Source: an uncultured Subdoligranulum sp. | Lineage (GTDB): Bacteria > Bacillota_A > Clostridia > Oscillospirales > Ruminococcaceae | Direction: 5' to 3' | Assembly: GCF_937890665.1 (NCBI RefSeq) | Contig: NZ_CALADU010000131.1 | Span: forward strand, 1-7,611 | Length of the DNA: 7,611 nt | Shown here: positions 6,915 through 7,611 of the stretch, piece by piece | Layout: each line of letters starts with the position of its first letter | How positions within the stretch are numbered: position 1 is the first letter of the stretch | Notes under the pieces: model-generated | Databases searched by the model: none | The model's input: the letters and a program-made list of their open reading frames with translations, nothing else | Told to the model about the DNA's origin: nothing | Program-made: the position numbers and the translations under genes

Positions 6915-7611
6915 TTACTCGATGGTGATGGACCAAGTAAAGGTCTTTTCGGCACCGGGGGCCAGCGTCTCATGCTTGCCGTCCTCGTTCACCGAGTTGG
7001 CCCAGCCGTTCCACGGTTCCATGCAGACGAAGGACTCCGCATCCTGCTGCCAGAGCACACCGTTGCGGAAGCAGCTCTCGTCAAAGGCCACCGTCACTTT
7101 GTGGCCGTTACCGGCATCCGTCATGACCATGGGGCTCTTGACGCCGGTAAGCAGCCGAATGGAATCGGCGCTGCCCGGTTTGCGGGTCAGGGTGATCTCC
7201 TGCGGTGCCGCAGGCTGCTCACCCTTGGCATCCTCGGAGCAGGTAGCCGCCTGGATGGCAAAGCGGACATTCTCCAGCTTGCTGGCCGCAAAATAAGGAT
7301 GGAAGCCCACGCTGAAGGGCAGCTCCTTGTCACCGGTGTTGGCCACCGTCAGAGCCAGCGTAGCGGTATTGCCCGCCAGCGTATACCGCATGGTGAGCAG
7401 GAAATCAAAGGGATAGACAAACTTGGTCAGCCCGTTGGGCGCCAAGGTCAGTTCGATGGCATCATCCGCCGCCGTCTTGACCTGCCACGGCACCAGATCG
7501 GCCAGACCATGGACCTCGATGGGATAGTCCGCGCCGCCGAAATGGTGCACGCCGCCGTCCGGCTTGCTGCAGCTGGGGAACAGGATGGGAATGCCGCAGC
7601 GGGGACGGTCG
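6915..7611 (-). CDS. Aldose 1-epimerase family protein (LacX/GalM-like), C-terminal 231 residues
   Basis: This family interconverts alpha and beta anomers of sugars such as galactose or glucose through a general acid/base pair. The start lies beyond base 7611; family members are about 290 residues, so roughly the first 60 are missing. From the window edge the protein reads RPRCGIPILFPSCSKP, then HFGGADYPIEVHGLADLVPW with the conserved His. Further on comes VGFHPYFAA, with the second active-site His, and VCMEPWNGWANS, whose Glu is the expected general base. The C-terminus is KTFTWSITIE. The EPW motif and overall size favour the LacX/YeaD-like branch over classical GalM. HGLAD replaces the common HGFAR, so the active-site Arg equivalent is absent or moved and the substrate may not be a free hexose. 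There is no sugar operon in view; it ends in a strong terminator ahead of ilvA. Confidence 0.88.
   Translation of the reverse strand, partial: DRPRCGIPILFPSCSKPDGGVHHFGGADYPIEVHGLADLVPWQVKTAADDAIELTLAPNGLTKFVYPFDFLLTMRYTLAGNTATLALTVANTGDKELPFSVGFHPYFAASKLENVRFAIQAATCSEDAKGEQPAAPQEITLTRKPGSADSIRLLTGVKSPMVMTDAGNGHKVTVAFDESCFRNGVLWQQDAESFVCMEPWNGWANSVNEDGKHETLAPGAEKTFTWSITIE

Noticed and set aside
7548..7550. GTG 7550 as the start of the epimerase gene
   Set aside because: The frame continues upstream to the window edge with conserved family sequence (RPRCGIPILFP), so the gene is cut by the edge rather than starting here.

Overview
The window looks like chromosomal DNA from a GC-rich, low-copy-intergenic Firmicute, most likely a gut clostridium of the Oscillospiraceae/Ruminococcaceae kind. 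The basis is a T-box leader (essentially a Gram-positive device), AAGGAG-type ribosome binding sites, sigma-A type promoters with 17-bp spacers, a DUF815 ATPase of the type common in clostridia, and clostridial-style Ilv proteins. The genus assignment is inference. I see no mobile element, CRISPR array, tRNA or rRNA.

Layout. On the minus strand, reading from about 4046 down to 1, lies a branched-chain amino acid operon: promoter (4018-4046), a complete T-box leader with transcription terminator (3732-3998), ilvB (2005-3669), ilvN (1407-1994), ilvC (321-1340) and the 5' end of ilvD (1-275, cut by the window edge). Divergent from it, and sharing the roughly 80-bp region that holds both promoters, is a single plus-strand gene for a DUF815 AAA+ type ATPase (4125-5300) closed by a UUCG hairpin terminator. 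Facing it is ilvA (5339-6544, minus) with its own promoter, a 90-nt leader containing two hairpins, and a 15-bp palindrome abutting the -35 box. Beyond a 175-bp stretch without recognised features lies the terminator and the 3' three quarters of an aldose 1-epimerase-like gene (6915 to beyond 7611, minus).

How it fits together. IlvA deaminates threonine to 2-oxobutyrate. IlvB/IlvN condense pyruvate with pyruvate or 2-oxobutyrate, IlvC isomerises and reduces the products, and IlvD dehydrates them to the 2-oxo acids that precede valine, leucine and isoleucine. The T-box has a readable specifier, CUG, in the canonical position. This predicts that ilvBNCD is switched on by uncharged tRNA-Leu rather than by tRNA-Ile or tRNA-Val, while ilvA has a separate promoter without a T-box. 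The isoleucine-specific entry step therefore appears to be uncoupled from the common pathway.

Most of the window is ordinary metabolism and no strong candidate for a new system was found. The items most worth a second look are the CUG specifier of the T-box, the palindrome plus double-hairpin leader of ilvA, the unusual His in the IlvC cofactor loop, and the DUF815 gene placed back to back with ilv.
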